Counted from the first letter of the stretch, positions 1 to 8,978 are shown. The stretch: DNA of 64,000 nucleotides from Bradyrhizobium sp. Ec3.3 (GCF_000472925.1 NZ_KI421479.1:188324-252323), one strand, 5' to 3'. Program-made: numbers and translations. The notes: generated by a model from the sequence alone, not told the origin.

Positions 1-753
1 TATACGGTCTGGACGACCGACGCCAACGGCAATTTCGTGTCGAACTCCGGCGGCATGTCGGGCACGAGCTCAACGCTCGAAAACTACGAGACGACCTTCC
101 ATCAAGATTTGAACGGCGATGGCGTTATTGGCGTCCCCGGAACATCGGGTACCGTCATCGAATCCTTCGGCTCAACGAGCCTGGTCAGGACGGGAAGCAA
201 CTATTACTTGAACCCGGTGGCTGGCGGCACTGGTCCCGAATTAAAGAACGGCGGAGCTGCGGTTGTTGCTGGTGCTTATGCGGGCTGGGCTCCGATCGGA
301 GCGGAGCAGGTGGGGACGAGTTACAAGGTCGCCTGGAAGGATTCCGATAGCGGCCTTTACACAGTCTGGACAACGGACAGTAATGGCAACCTAGCATCCA
401 ACACAGGGAGTATGTCGGGTACCAGCACGACGTTTGAGAATTTGGAGTCGACCTTCCAACAAGACCTCAACGGAGATGGAACAATCGGTGTTCCGGCTTC
501 CTCGGGGACTACATTCTTGAATGCGCCCAGCGACGCTTTCATGTTTCGCGAGAGCTTTGCTACGAACGGCCAATCCGCGGACCTATTCGCCGGGTTCAAA
601 GCAGGCGTTTGGTTTGACCATCCGCAGGACGATGGGTTGCATGGCTACTGGCAGGCGATTGCATCCCAGCCGACAATTCACGCGAATGAAGCGATTGGGA
701 CGATTGAATCTCACTTATTGGCCTCGTTGCAAGATCACTTCCTGATCAAGTGA
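1..753 (+). CDS. C-terminal part of a tryptophan-rich repeat surface protein (partial)
   Basis: The reading frame is open from the first base, so the gene starts upstream and only the last 250 codons are seen. It holds two copies of a module: codons 1-50 and 120-169 both run from YTVWTTD through an SMSGTS-type stretch to DLNGDG.IGVP, giving a period of 119 codons. The region between contains GSNYYLNPVAGGTGPELK and GGAAVVAGAYAGWAPIG. I recognise this as the W_rich_C type repeat (Pfam PF07483) found in large exported proteins of cyanobacteria and bradyrhizobia. The DLNGDG motif resembles a calcium-binding EF-hand or dockerin loop. The last 80 residues are not repetitive and end in LLASLQDHFLIK. 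It is probably secreted or surface-bound, with no known enzymatic role. The neighbouring flippase is consistent with a cell-surface region. Confidence 0.75.
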   Translation, partial: YTVWTTDANGNFVSNSGGMSGTSSTLENYETTFHQDLNGDGVIGVPGTSGTVIESFGSTSLVRTGSNYYLNPVAGGTGPELKNGGAAVVAGAYAGWAPIGAEQVGTSYKVAWKDSDSGLYTVWTTDSNGNLASNTGSMSGTSTTFENLESTFQQDLNGDGTIGVPASSGTTFLNAPSDAFMFRESFATNGQSADLFAGFKAGVWFDHPQDDGLHGYWQAIASQPTIHANEAIGTIESHLLASLQDHFLIK

Positions 754-837
754 GAATTCATCTCGTGCGGAACCGAGGTTCGGCGAACATTTTCCGCCGG
801 ACGAATCGCCGCTAAGTTGCCGGGCTGGCCCTATCTC

Positions 838-845
838 AAGGAAGG
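838..845 (+). promoter_or_regulatory. Ribosome binding site deciding the flippase start
   Basis: AAGGAAGG lies 7 bases before the TTG at 853. The earlier in-frame TTG at 817 has no such site, so 853 is preferred. Confidence 0.55.
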
Positions 846-852
846 TTACGGC

Positions 853-2424
853 TTGTCCGGCACAGAAATCAACATTTCAAGCAAGGCGCCGGCCGCAGGG
901 GACGCGCTGAACTCCGGCGGTCGGTTGCGGCGTCTGATCCATGGCTGGTCGGCGAACCTCGTTCAAATCCTTCTGGTTCTGGTCCAGCAGCTGCTTTTGA
1001 TTCCGGTGTTTCTTCATTTTTGGACCAGTGATGCGCTCGCGGCTTGGCTCGCCATCTATGCCGCGGGAAGCCTCATTGTCGTTGCCGACGCAGGACTTCA
1101 GCTCCGAGCCATCAATCGGTTTCTCGCTTTCAAATCCTCCGTCGATTGCGATGGCAGAACGGCGAGCTTCTATTCCGGTATGCTACGAATCTACTTTGGC
1201 TTGGTCATTGTGTTGGGGGCGCTGCTGCTTATCGCCACGCGGATCGTGCCTCCATCCGCGGTGCTCGGATTTCATGCGACCGTCACGTTTGATTCCGCTC
1301 TGCTGGTGATGATCTTGGGCATGCTGCTTGTCTTGCCCTCGAATCTCGTATCTGGCCTTTATCGCGCGCGTGGCAGGTATGGCCGGGCCGTTTGGCTGCA
1401 AAACCTCGCGCTGTTGCTCGGTCAGATTGCGCAAATCGTTGCCGTCGCTGTTTTCGGCCATTTACTGGCCGTGGCAGTCGCTTTCGTTTCAACCCAGGTC
1501 TTGCTTGCCTTCTTTCTTGTTGTGTTCGATGCGCCACGCTTATTTCCCTATCTGCGGCGCGGTGGGGACGTGCGGTCGTGGCGGTGGAGCATTGGGCAGT
1601 TTGGGCCGGCTTTTCCGTTTGCTGTAGCCAACCTCTCGGAACTGGCGATTGTGAACGCTCCTGTGCTGCTGGTCAGCGCCTTCGTCACAGACCGGGAACT
1701 GGTCGCGCAATGGGGGCTGACACGCGTGGTAGCAGGCCTGGTGCGAGGACTTTGCACGCAGATCGCCTTGCCGATTGCCGCCGAACTTGGCCATGACTAT
1801 GCGATCGGCGACAAGGACCGCCTGCGTCGCATCTATTCTCTCGGCTCCGTAATCGTCACGGCAACTGCCAGCTTGATGGTGGCGGGTCTGCTTCCGTTCT
1901 GGCCCGACTTCTTTTCGCTCTGGACCCGAGGCAATATTCCCTACGATGCATCGCTTGCAATTATACTGTTGCTCGGGTCTGTCGCTGTTGCTCCATCGCT
2001 GTTGGCGCTTGCCTTCGCCAACTATAGCGACCGTCGCGATCTGCTGGTCCGCAGCAAGGGCTCGCAGCTTGTTGTCTTCCTTGCCTTGTCATTCATACTG
2101 ATCCCTCGGCTCGGTCCGATTGGTGCGGCTTGCGCGATTGTTGTGAGCGATTTCCTTGTTCAGTTCGGCCTCCTCGCGCTCATGATCATGGGCCAGACCT
2201 TACGTCATCCGTTTCGACACGCGGCGTTCCTCGCTGCTGTTGCTCTCACGATCGTGGTGCCGGGATGGAGCTTGGGAGGGCTGATCGCTTCACTTCTGCC
2301 GGCGGCAGGTTTTGCGCATTTCATTGCAAAATGCGCCATTTGGCTCATTGCGGTAGGCCTTGTCGCGAGTCCGCTTCTGAGCGAGCGCGTCCGGGGTCGC
2401 TTGATGGATGCCGTTCCGACCTAG
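853..2424 (+). CDS. Wzx-type polysaccharide flippase (MATE/MVF family membrane protein)
   Basis: Predicted integral membrane protein of 523 residues with about 12-14 hydrophobic segments, the usual size and layout of an O-antigen or capsule flippase that moves lipid-linked oligosaccharide units across the inner membrane. Long hydrophobic stretches run through it, with loop patterns such as SGLYRARGRYGRAVWLQN and LLGSVAVAPSLLALAFANYSDRRDLLV that are typical of the polysaccharide-export branch. The start is placed at TTG 853 because of a good ribosome binding site. The stop overlaps the stop of the convergent glycosyltransferase by 4 bases (2421-2424). With the Wzy-like and Wzz-like genes further on, it suggests a Wzx/Wzy-dependent pathway. 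The transported substrate cannot be read from the sequence. Confidence 0.75.
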   Translation: MSGTEINISSKAPAAGDALNSGGRLRRLIHGWSANLVQILLVLVQQLLLIPVFLHFWTSDALAAWLAIYAAGSLIVVADAGLQLRAINRFLAFKSSVDCDGRTASFYSGMLRIYFGLVIVLGALLLIATRIVPPSAVLGFHATVTFDSALLVMILGMLLVLPSNLVSGLYRARGRYGRAVWLQNLALLLGQIAQIVAVAVFGHLLAVAVAFVSTQVLLAFFLVVFDAPRLFPYLRRGGDVRSWRWSIGQFGPAFPFAVANLSELAIVNAPVLLVSAFVTDRELVAQWGLTRVVAGLVRGLCTQIALPIAAELGHDYAIGDKDRLRRIYSLGSVIVTATASLMVAGLLPFWPDFFSLWTRGNIPYDASLAIILLLGSVAVAPSLLALAFANYSDRRDLLVRSKGSQLVVFLALSFILIPRLGPIGAACAIVVSDFLVQFGLLALMIMGQTLRHPFRHAAFLAAVALTIVVPGWSLGGLIASLLPAAGFAHFIAKCAIWLIAVGLVASPLLSERVRGRLMDAVPT

Positions 2425-3632
2425 CGCTGCGTTAGCGCAAGGCGATGTTTCAGTCGATCCATGCGTCGCGCGAACTGCTTACGTCCCGATTCAGTTTCTT
2501 CGGCGAACTGCTGTAGCCGCTTTTCGCCTGCGTGGCGCAGCCGTTCGCGCGTCCCCTCGGCTCGCAGGCTCATGATGGCGTCCGCCAGCGAACGCGGGTC
2601 GTCATAGTCGAACAGGATCGCCGCGTCGCCGGCTTGCGCCTTGAACGCCTCGGGATAGATGACAGGCGTTCCGACCGCCCAGGCTTCCAGCGGCGGCAGA
2701 TTGGTCGGGCCGAAATAGCTCGGCATGACCAGCGCGGCGGCCCCGCGGTACAGGGCGCCCAGTTCGGCCGACTCGACGAAGCCGATGATCGAGATCTGCT
2801 CGGAGAGGCCGTGGCTGATGATCGCCTTGTCGACCTTCTCGCGTCCGCCGCGGTCCGATCCGCACAAAACCAGCCGCTCTGCGCGGCCCTGTTCGCGTAG
2901 CAGTGCGAGGGCGGCCAGCAGCGTGGCGTGGTTCTTGTGCGGCCAGAACTGGGCGGGATAGAACAGATAGCCCGGCTCGAGCCGATATTTCCTCAGGACG
3001 GCCTCATCCGCGGCTCTGTCGTCGTGCGCGGATTTCGAGACATAGGTCGACGGGGAGAAAGGAATGCATACCGCGCGCTCACGCTCCATGGCGTAGCGCC
3101 TGCACAGGTCGTCGATCAGCTCTGGAGCGTTGACGACGACCAGTACCGCTTTCATGCTCGCAAGACCAAACAGGATCTCGCGCCGCTCGAACTCGCCGAA
3201 CGCCCGCACTTCCGGAAATTCCGGCGCGTCGCGATGGCAGCCGTCGAAGATCGTGATGATGAACGGAAGCTGATGCAGCAGCAGATGCCGCTTGGACGTC
3301 GAAGTGAAGTGCACGACGTCGATCCCGTCGCGGACCAGGGCGCGCTCGAACGGCGATTTCAGGCGCAGAGCGATCTGCACCAGATCGAACGGCCCGACAT
3401 ATTTCAGGAAGAGGAAGGCGTAGTCGATAGCGCGAAATTTCAGCAGGCGCGCGTCGATGCCGAAGTTCTTTAGAACCGTCAAGGTTTGCTCGTAGGGCGA
3501 GTAAACGATGATCTCGTTGCCGGATTCCGTCGCCCAGTCGCGTAGCCACAGCACATCGTTCAGGGGCTGCTGGAATCCACCACCGACCTCGATGGCCTGC
3601 TCAAGCATTACAGCAAGTCGTAACGGTCTCAC
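2421..3632 (-). CDS. Glycosyltransferase family 4 (GT-B fold)
   Basis: A 403-residue GT-B glycosyltransferase. The N-terminal half is a Rossmann-like acceptor domain (GIDVVHFTSTSKRHLLLHQLPFIIT at about 103-127). The C-terminal donor domain begins near residue 220 (LFYPAQFWPHKNHATLL), and a conserved GPTNLPPLEAWAVGTPVIYPEA segment carries the acidic residues that bind the nucleotide sugar in GT4 enzymes. It is the last gene of the minus-strand operon and starts 2 bases after the methyltransferase stop. Acceptor and donor are unknown. It probably adds one sugar to a surface-polysaccharide repeat unit in the cytoplasm. Confidence 0.85.
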   Translation of the reverse strand: MRPLRLAVMLEQAIEVGGGFQQPLNDVLWLRDWATESGNEIIVYSPYEQTLTVLKNFGIDARLLKFRAIDYAFLFLKYVGPFDLVQIALRLKSPFERALVRDGIDVVHFTSTSKRHLLLHQLPFIITIFDGCHRDAPEFPEVRAFGEFERREILFGLASMKAVLVVVNAPELIDDLCRRYAMERERAVCIPFSPSTYVSKSAHDDRAADEAVLRKYRLEPGYLFYPAQFWPHKNHATLLAALALLREQGRAERLVLCGSDRGGREKVDKAIISHGLSEQISIIGFVESAELGALYRGAAALVMPSYFGPTNLPPLEAWAVGTPVIYPEAFKAQAGDAAILFDYDDPRSLADAIMSLRAEGTRERLRHAGEKRLQQFAEETESGRKQFARRMDRLKHRLALTQR

Positions 3633-3634
3633 GG

Positions 3635-4396
3635 TCAGAAGCTCTTCCTGGCGATGGAGTAGGCCGCCCAGACGGTCGAATTCGGCGCCGCATCCGATAG
3701 CCAGGCATGGGTGCCGGCCGGTTCTAACCCGCTGCTCCTGAGCGAGGCCTCGACCTCGAACGGAAACCAGTAGCGCATGTGGTGTGTCTCGTCGACGCGC
3801 CGGATCGTCGAGCGATTGGTGTCTTCGCAGAACAGGGTGTAGCTTACGAGCACCGTCGCCTTGGTCTCGTCATGCTCCGATTGCGCGATTCGGGTCAGGC
3901 GCAGCGGCTTCTGCTCGATCACCTTGACGCGCGTCTCGACGCCCTGCGCCAGCACCGCGCCGCCATACCAGTAGTCGAAGAAGAACACGCCGCCGGGCTT
4001 CAGCGCCGCGTGAGCGGTGTGGAAGAGGGCCTCCAGCCGGTTTCGGTCCGTCTGATAGCTCGCGACGTGAAACAGCGACACCACCGCATCGTAGTCTCGT
4101 TCTGCACCGGCCTCGCAAGCGTCGCCCTGCCGGAAGGGAATCTCAAGGCCCGCCTCGACGGCGCGCGTCTTCGCCTTGGCGATCATGTCCGCGCTGAGGT
4201 CGATGCCGGCGACGTCCCAGCCGCGGCGAGCGAATTCGATTGCGTGCACTCCCGTGCCGCAACCAAGATCCAGTAGTTTGCCCGACGCGACGCCGTGGTC
4301 GCGCAGCCGCCCTTCGACGAAGTCCACTTCCGCGGCGTAATCCTTGTCCCGGTACAGGAGATCGTACCAGGGCGCGTAGTCCGCAAACACGCTCAC
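3635..4396 (-). CDS. Class I SAM-dependent methyltransferase
   Basis: A 253-residue methyltransferase. Motif I is LLDLGCGTGVHAIEF (41-55), followed by DVAGIDLSADMIAKAK, which binds S-adenosylmethionine. The N-terminus (FADYAPWYDLLYRDKDYAAEV) resembles small sugar or amine methyltransferases. The start overlaps the aminotransferase stop by 4 bases (4393-4396), a sign of translational coupling. Its place directly after a sugar aminotransferase suggests N-methylation of an amino sugar, or methylation of a neighbouring hydroxyl. That is inference, since the substrate-binding part gives no specific clue. Confidence 0.85.
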   Translation of the reverse strand: MSVFADYAPWYDLLYRDKDYAAEVDFVEGRLRDHGVASGKLLDLGCGTGVHAIEFARRGWDVAGIDLSADMIAKAKTRAVEAGLEIPFRQGDACEAGAERDYDAVVSLFHVASYQTDRNRLEALFHTAHAALKPGGVFFFDYWYGGAVLAQGVETRVKVIEQKPLRLTRIAQSEHDETKATVLVSYTLFCEDTNRSTIRRVDETHHMRYWFPFEVEASLRSSGLEPAGTHAWLSDAAPNSTVWAAYSIARKSF

Positions 4397-5514
4397 GCCA
4401 GGATCTCCTTCAGCGCCTCCGCGGACCGCACTATCTCGTCGTCAGTCAAGGCAAGCCCGCTCGGCAGATAGAAGCCGCGGCGCGCGATCAATTCCGCATT
4501 GGGATGGGATTCGCTCAGCATGAAGCCCATGCGGCGCAGCACCGGCTGCTCATGCATGCACCAGAAAAATGGTCGCGTCCCGATGCCCTTCGCGGCAAGG
4601 CGCCGCATCGCCTCCTTGGCATCGAACGGCACCTCGTCGTCCAGCACGACGCCGTAGACCCAATAGATGTTGTCGGCATAGTTGGTTCTGGCGACGGGAC
4701 GGCGTATGCCCGGCGCGTCGGCGAGATGCTCATCGTAGAGACGGCCGATCCGGCGCTTGAGTTCGACCGTGCGGGGCAGGCGCTCGACCTGGGCAACGCC
4801 GAGGGCCGCCTGCAAATTGGTCATGCGCGCGTTCCAGCCGAGCTCTTCATGAATGAACCGCTGCTGGGGCTGGAAACAGAGGTTGCGCAGACTTTGCAGG
4901 CGATCGGCGAGCGCAGCATCGTCAGTGAGAATCATGCCGCCTTCGCCAGTCGTGACGTGCTTGTTGGGATAGAAGCTGAAGGTCGAGACATCACCGAAAC
5001 TGCCGCAGGGCGCACCGCGATAGGTCTGGCCGTGCATCTCGGCGGCGTCCTCGATCACCTTCAGCCCACGCGCACGCGCGAGCTCGAGGATCGGATCAAG
5101 ATCGACCGGGAGACCGTAGATGTGGACCAGCATGATCGCGCGCGTTCGCGGCGTCAGTGCGGCTTCCACGCCTTCAACGGTCATGTTCCAGGTGGCCGGA
5201 TCGCAATCAACGGCAACCGGAACGAGGCCGGCTCTGACCACGGCTGCTGCACAGCTGATGATCGTGAAGGTCGGAATGATGACTTCATCGCCCGGTGCGA
5301 GCCCAAGGGCGTGAACGGCAATATCGAGTGCGACAGAGCCGTTGGTGACGGCGACGCCGTAGCGGCGTCCCGCGGCAACAGCCATCGCCTGCTCGAAGCG
5401 TTTGATGAAAGGGCCCTCGGACGAAATCCATCCGGTGCGGATGCACTCCGTCAAATAGTCAGCCTCGTTTCCGTCGAGCAACGGCGTATTGACGGGGATG
5501 AACGCTTCGGTCAC
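4393..5514 (-). CDS. DegT/DnrJ/EryC1/StrS aminotransferase, perosamine synthase-like
   Basis: A 373-residue PLP-dependent sugar aminotransferase. The catalytic lysine is K185 in STFSFYPNKHVTTGEGG, and VIEDAAEMHG (153-162) holds the PLP-ring residue. The N-terminal FIPVNTPLLDGNEADYLTEC and GWISSEGPFIKRFEQ resemble GDP-perosamine synthase and other 4-keto-sugar aminotransferases. It would transfer an amino group from glutamate to a nucleotide keto-sugar. The gene overlaps by 4 bases both the cupin upstream (5511-5514) and the methyltransferase downstream (4393-4396), so the three products probably act on one sugar. Exact sugar specificity is not proven. Confidence 0.85.
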   Translation of the reverse strand: MTEAFIPVNTPLLDGNEADYLTECIRTGWISSEGPFIKRFEQAMAVAAGRRYGVAVTNGSVALDIAVHALGLAPGDEVIIPTFTIISCAAAVVRAGLVPVAVDCDPATWNMTVEGVEAALTPRTRAIMLVHIYGLPVDLDPILELARARGLKVIEDAAEMHGQTYRGAPCGSFGDVSTFSFYPNKHVTTGEGGMILTDDAALADRLQSLRNLCFQPQQRFIHEELGWNARMTNLQAALGVAQVERLPRTVELKRRIGRLYDEHLADAPGIRRPVARTNYADNIYWVYGVVLDDEVPFDAKEAMRRLAAKGIGTRPFFWCMHEQPVLRRMGFMLSESHPNAELIARRGFYLPSGLALTDDEIVRSAEALKEILA

Positions 5515-5957
5515 AGGCCTGGACCCTTGATCCGTATCTCGGACGGCGCGGCTTCCGAAAAACGAGTCTTGTCGTTTTCTCCGGCATAGGGCCCTTGCTT
5601 GATTTCGAACATCTCGAGTGGCTCGAGCACATGGAAGCCATGTGCTCCGCTACAGAGCAGGATGATGTCGCCTGCACAGAGCACGCGGCTTTCCAGATAT
5701 TCTTCCTCGACCGTGTAGAAGTCGACCTGAAGCTTGCCCTTCTGGATGAGGAGCACTTCCTGCGTATAGTGCACCTCTCGCGTCACCTTGTTGTGGCGAT
5801 GCGGCGCGATGCTCTTGCCCGCAGGATGGCTCATATAGGCGAGCTGCTGCGACAATTCGGGCGGGGAAAAGAAGTGGATCCCCGGCTCGCGAAAGGACGC
5901 TCGTACGATGATCGCGTACAGCTTTCCATCGAATTGACACTGCTCGACGCTATTCAC
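5511..5957 (-). CDS. Cupin-fold protein of a sugar-biosynthesis operon
   Basis: A 148-residue single-domain cupin. The metal-binding signature is H53-R-H55 (APHRHNKVTREVHYTQE) with E67, and the second cupin motif is in LCAGDIILLCSGAHGFHVLE. Candidate roles are a nucleotide-sugar isomerase or epimerase or a metal-binding accessory protein. It lacks the characteristic sequence of dTDP-sugar 3,4-ketoisomerases, so the reaction is left open. It overlaps the aminotransferase start by 4 bases, which points to a shared pathway. Confidence 0.7.
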   Translation of the reverse strand: MNSVEQCQFDGKLYAIIVRASFREPGIHFFSPPELSQQLAYMSHPAGKSIAPHRHNKVTREVHYTQEVLLIQKGKLQVDFYTVEEEYLESRVLCAGDIILLCSGAHGFHVLEPLEMFEIKQGPYAGENDKTRFSEAAPSEIRIKGPGL

Positions 5958-6046
5958 GTTCCACCTGGAAAATGTTGCAGTTGCAAGAGGCTAATGACCT
6001 TGGCGGGTTTGTGCCAAGCCGTCAAGGCGACACTCCCTTCCTTAAG

Positions 6047-7219
6047 CTACTGCGCCAGAAAAGCTAGGATTTCCTCGACGCGGCGACGATAGGTGTGGTG
6101 TGCGAGGGTCTTCTGCTGACCGGCCGTTGCAACGGCTTTGCGCGCCCCTTCATCAGCGAGATACCGGTCTATGGCGACGGCGCATTCTTCCGGTGAACGC
6201 CAGACTGCCACCTCGATGTCGGGCTCGAAGAGGCTTTGCAGATTGCGTTTGAAGTCGGTCAGGAGGAATGCGCCGATCCCGGTTGCTTCGAACAGGCGCA
6301 CATTGCCGGCTTCGTCGCCCGCGATATCGATGTGAGAGTTCAGCGTGACGCGCGACCGCCGCAGGGTTTCGTACATCTCCGCGCCCCACACCTCGCCCTG
6401 GAGGCACTTCCAGAGCGGCGAGGAGGCGGAAACGGTCTGCGAGATGTTTCCCCAGATCTTGAGGTCGTAGCGCCGCGCGAGGAACTCCAGGAGTGCGATG
6501 CGCCCGCGGTGATCCTCTGATATCGAGCCGACGAAGGAGACATCGACGTCCGGAGTGGAAGGCGGCGACAAGCGGTTCAGAATGTCCGGTTCAAATGCCA
6601 GATGATTGACCTCGGCGCGAACGCCCGCCAGGCGAAACTTGCTGACGATCCGCGGGAGTTGCGAGATCATCAGATCGTAGGGACTCCAGTCCACGCCTCG
6701 CGATGGCTCGATGCCCACCTGTCCGACCAGGAAAGGGGAGCCGATTTGCTTGATTCGCCTGACGAGGCGGCTGTCGACGTGAAAAACGTCCTGGTTGAGC
6801 ACGAAGTCTGGCTTGTGCTCTTCGACCTGCGCGAGCAGGATTTCCTCGGATTGCCGTTTCAATCGAGGGCTAAGCCCCAGATGCCGGGCGAGCGGCCGCA
6901 GCAGCGGCTTCACGGGCGCAGCAACTCTCTTCAGCCAGGCTGGAACCCGCTGTGTCGTGGCGGGCGCTTCTTCGGATTCGACCGCCATTCCGTGTTCGCG
7001 AGCCCATGCCGACTGGAGCGACCAGTTGTTGACGTGGATGTCGGTGGCCTGGTGGCCCAAAAAGATGAAATTGCGAGAGTAAAAGTCTGCAACCCCGAAT
7101 AGACTTGCGTTCCTGGCCGCCATCTGCTGCACGTAGGAGGCGTTCGCAAGCTCCGGACTCCGGCGGTAGAGCCAGGTCAGAAACTTGGGATAGTCGGCGT
7201 TCAGTATCAGGACACGCAT
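6047..7219 (-). CDS. CgeB-like glycosyltransferase (GT-B)
   Basis: A 390-residue protein of the CgeB/DUF3880-type glycosyltransferase group. The start MRVLILNADYPKFL is chosen because it is the beta-strand opening of the GT-B fold. The open frame continues upstream but is low in protein character there and crosses the promoter of the divergent gene. The C-terminal half has VDVSFVGSISEDHRGRIALLEFL and NSHIDIAGDEAGNVRLFEATGIGAFLLTDF, the conserved segment in which the E of RLFEATG is the donor-binding acid. It is probably the first gene of the minus-strand operon, with 89 bases between its stop and the cupin start. It likely transfers a sugar in surface-glycan assembly. Confidence 0.75.
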   Translation of the reverse strand: MRVLILNADYPKFLTWLYRRSPELANASYVQQMAARNASLFGVADFYSRNFIFLGHQATDIHVNNWSLQSAWAREHGMAVESEEAPATTQRVPAWLKRVAAPVKPLLRPLARHLGLSPRLKRQSEEILLAQVEEHKPDFVLNQDVFHVDSRLVRRIKQIGSPFLVGQVGIEPSRGVDWSPYDLMISQLPRIVSKFRLAGVRAEVNHLAFEPDILNRLSPPSTPDVDVSFVGSISEDHRGRIALLEFLARRYDLKIWGNISQTVSASSPLWKCLQGEVWGAEMYETLRRSRVTLNSHIDIAGDEAGNVRLFEATGIGAFLLTDFKRNLQSLFEPDIEVAVWRSPEECAVAIDRYLADEGARKAVATAGQQKTLAHHTYRRRVEEILAFLAQ

Positions 7220-7352
7220 GTGCAACCAGATCGTTCCGGACTTGTCTGCGTCCCTGCGCAAAGCATCATTTCGCAGGCAGATCAAGCGTTCCACCGCCCT
7301 CTCGGGGCACCGCAAGCAAAAATCGAGGCGGGGCCGAGCGCGGGCAATTGGC

Positions 7353-7380
7353 TTGATCTGAAAGGACTTTTCCGTATAGA
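7353..7380 (+). promoter_or_regulatory. Candidate sigma-70-type promoter for the wlbA-like operon
   Basis: TTGATC at 7353-7358 and TATAGA at 7375-7380 are separated by 16 bases. This lies 60 bases before the ATG at 7441, which has the ribosome binding site AAGGGGAA at 7429-7436. No start-site data support it beyond the sequence match. Confidence 0.45.
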
Positions 7381-7440
7381 CACATGCTTCGTGCGTGAGG
7401 ACATGAGCGGCCCTGGCCAGCCTCGCCGAAGGGGAACCCA

Positions 7441-8502
7441 ATGATCAGATTCGGCTTGCTCGGTTGCGGACGCATCGCCACGCGGCATTCGGATCTTCTT
7501 GGCAGCGGCCAAATCGAGAATGCCAAGCTCGTGGCGGTCTGCGATCCCATTACCGCACGCGCGGATGCGATCGCGGCGAAATTTGGCGTGGCCGCACACC
7601 ACGACATGGACAGCTTCCTGGCGCGGCAGGATATGGATGCCGTCGCGGTCCTCACGCCGAGCGGGCTGCATCCCCAGCATGCGATCGCCGCCGCCAAGGC
7701 GGGCAAGCACGTCGTCGTCGAGAAGCCGATGGCGCTTCGGCTCCAGGACGCCGACGACATGATCAAGGCTTGCGATCAGGCCGGTGTGAAACTGTTCGTC
7801 GTGAAGCAGAATCGATTCAACGTTCCTGTCGTCAAGGCGCGCGAGGCGCTGGACGCCGGCCGCTTCGGCAAGCTCATTATGGGGACCGTTCGCGTGCGCT
7901 GGTGTCGTGACCAGGCCTACTACGATCAGGATGCGTGGCGGGGCACCTGGGCTTACGACGGCGGCGTGCTGACGAACCAGGCGAGCCACCATATCGATAT
8001 GCTGGAATGGTTTTTCGGGGAAGTGGTCAGCGTTCACGCGCGCGCCGTCACAGCGCTGGCAAAGGTCGAGACAGAGGATACCGCGGTTGCGACGCTCAGG
8101 TTTCGTAACGGGGCGCTGGGTATCATCGAGGCGACGACGGCGGCGCGCCCCACCGATCTCGAAGGATCGTTGTCGGTGCTCGGCGAGAAGGGGACTGTGG
8201 AGATCGCCGGCTTCGCGGTCAACCAGATCAGGCACTGGCGGTTCGTCGACGAGCTTCCGAGCGACAAGATCGTCGTCGAGAAATTCTCCGTGAACCCGCC
8301 GAACGTATACGGCTTCGGGCATCAGGCCTATTATCAGCACGTCGTCGATTGTCTCCTGCACCAGCGCGCTGCGCTGGTGGATGGTCTGGAGGGACGGAAG
8401 AGCCTCGAGTTGATCTCGGCGCTGTACGAATCCATCGAGACCGGGCAGGAGGTGTCGCTCCGCTTCGAGCCTCGGCGAAGCCGGCTTGGTGCCATCTCAT
8501 GA
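7441..8502 (+). CDS. Gfo/Idh/MocA oxidoreductase, WlbA/WbpB-like nucleotide-sugar 3-dehydrogenase
   Basis: A 353-residue NAD(P)-dependent oxidoreductase. The Rossmann motif GLLGCGRIATRH opens the protein, the family EKP motif is at 94-96 (VVVEKPMAL, K95), and GGVLTNQASHHIDMLEWFFG carries the catalytic histidine region. In the Wlb/Wbp pathway this enzyme oxidises C3 of UDP-GlcNAc-uronic acid. The assignment rests on the gene order: it overlaps by 4 bases (8499-8502) a hexapeptide acetyltransferase, and an aminotransferase follows, the same order as wlbA-wlbB-wlbC of Bordetella. Other Gfo/Idh/MocA sugar dehydrogenases cannot be excluded from sequence alone. Confidence 0.75.
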   Translation: MIRFGLLGCGRIATRHSDLLGSGQIENAKLVAVCDPITARADAIAAKFGVAAHHDMDSFLARQDMDAVAVLTPSGLHPQHAIAAAKAGKHVVVEKPMALRLQDADDMIKACDQAGVKLFVVKQNRFNVPVVKAREALDAGRFGKLIMGTVRVRWCRDQAYYDQDAWRGTWAYDGGVLTNQASHHIDMLEWFFGEVVSVHARAVTALAKVETEDTAVATLRFRNGALGIIEATTAARPTDLEGSLSVLGEKGTVEIAGFAVNQIRHWRFVDELPSDKIVVEKFSVNPPNVYGFGHQAYYQHVVDCLLHQRAALVDGLEGRKSLELISALYESIETGQEVSLRFEPRRSRLGAIS

Positions 8503-8966
8503 ACACGCCGATCGTATCCCGGGTCGGCGTGCGCGATGTCCGGTTCGGGGAACGCGTCAAGTTCGTCGAGCCCTGCAATCTCTATGATTGCACGATCGGC
8601 GACGACTGCTTCGTCGGTCCGTTCACGGAGATCCAGGCCGGCGTCGTGATCGGCGCCAGGACGCGCGTGCAGTCGCACGCCTTCATCTGCGAATTGGTGT
8701 CCGTGGGAGAGGACTGCTTCGTCGGCCATGGCGTGATGTTCATCAACGACACGTTCGCGATCGGAGGACCTGCGCGTGGGCGCAAGGAATTGTGGCGCGC
8801 GACGAGGATCGGTAACCGTGTCTCGATCGGCTCCAACGCCACGATCATGCCCGTCAGCATCGCCGATGACGTCGTGATCGGTGCCGGCGCCGTCGTCACC
8901 AAGGACATCATCGCGGCCGGTACCTACGCCGGAAATCCCGCGCGCCTGCTCAGGCTGCACAAATAG
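8499..8966 (+). CDS. Left-handed beta-helix N-acetyltransferase, WlbB/WbpD-like
   Basis: A 155-residue hexapeptide-repeat acyltransferase. Imperfect hexapeptides run throughout (IGDDCFVGPFTEIQAGVVIGARTRV, IGNRVSIGSNATIMPVSIADDVVIGAGAVVTKDI), and it ends in the usual YAGNPARLLR. The ATG at 8499 overlaps the TGA of the dehydrogenase gene. By context it acetylates the 3-amino group made by the downstream aminotransferase, giving a 2,3-diacetamido sugar. Size and fold match WlbB/WbpD. The reaction is inferred from position. Confidence 0.8.
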   Translation: MNTPIVSRVGVRDVRFGERVKFVEPCNLYDCTIGDDCFVGPFTEIQAGVVIGARTRVQSHAFICELVSVGEDCFVGHGVMFINDTFAIGGPARGRKELWRATRIGNRVSIGSNATIMPVSIADDVVIGAGAVVTKDIIAAGTYAGNPARLLRLHK

Positions 8967-8978
8967 GGAAGATCAACA

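Noticed and set aside
4240..5589. 449-codon plus-strand frame opposite the aminotransferase
   Set aside because: It is a shadow of the DegT gene, whose PLP motifs are clear on the minus strand.
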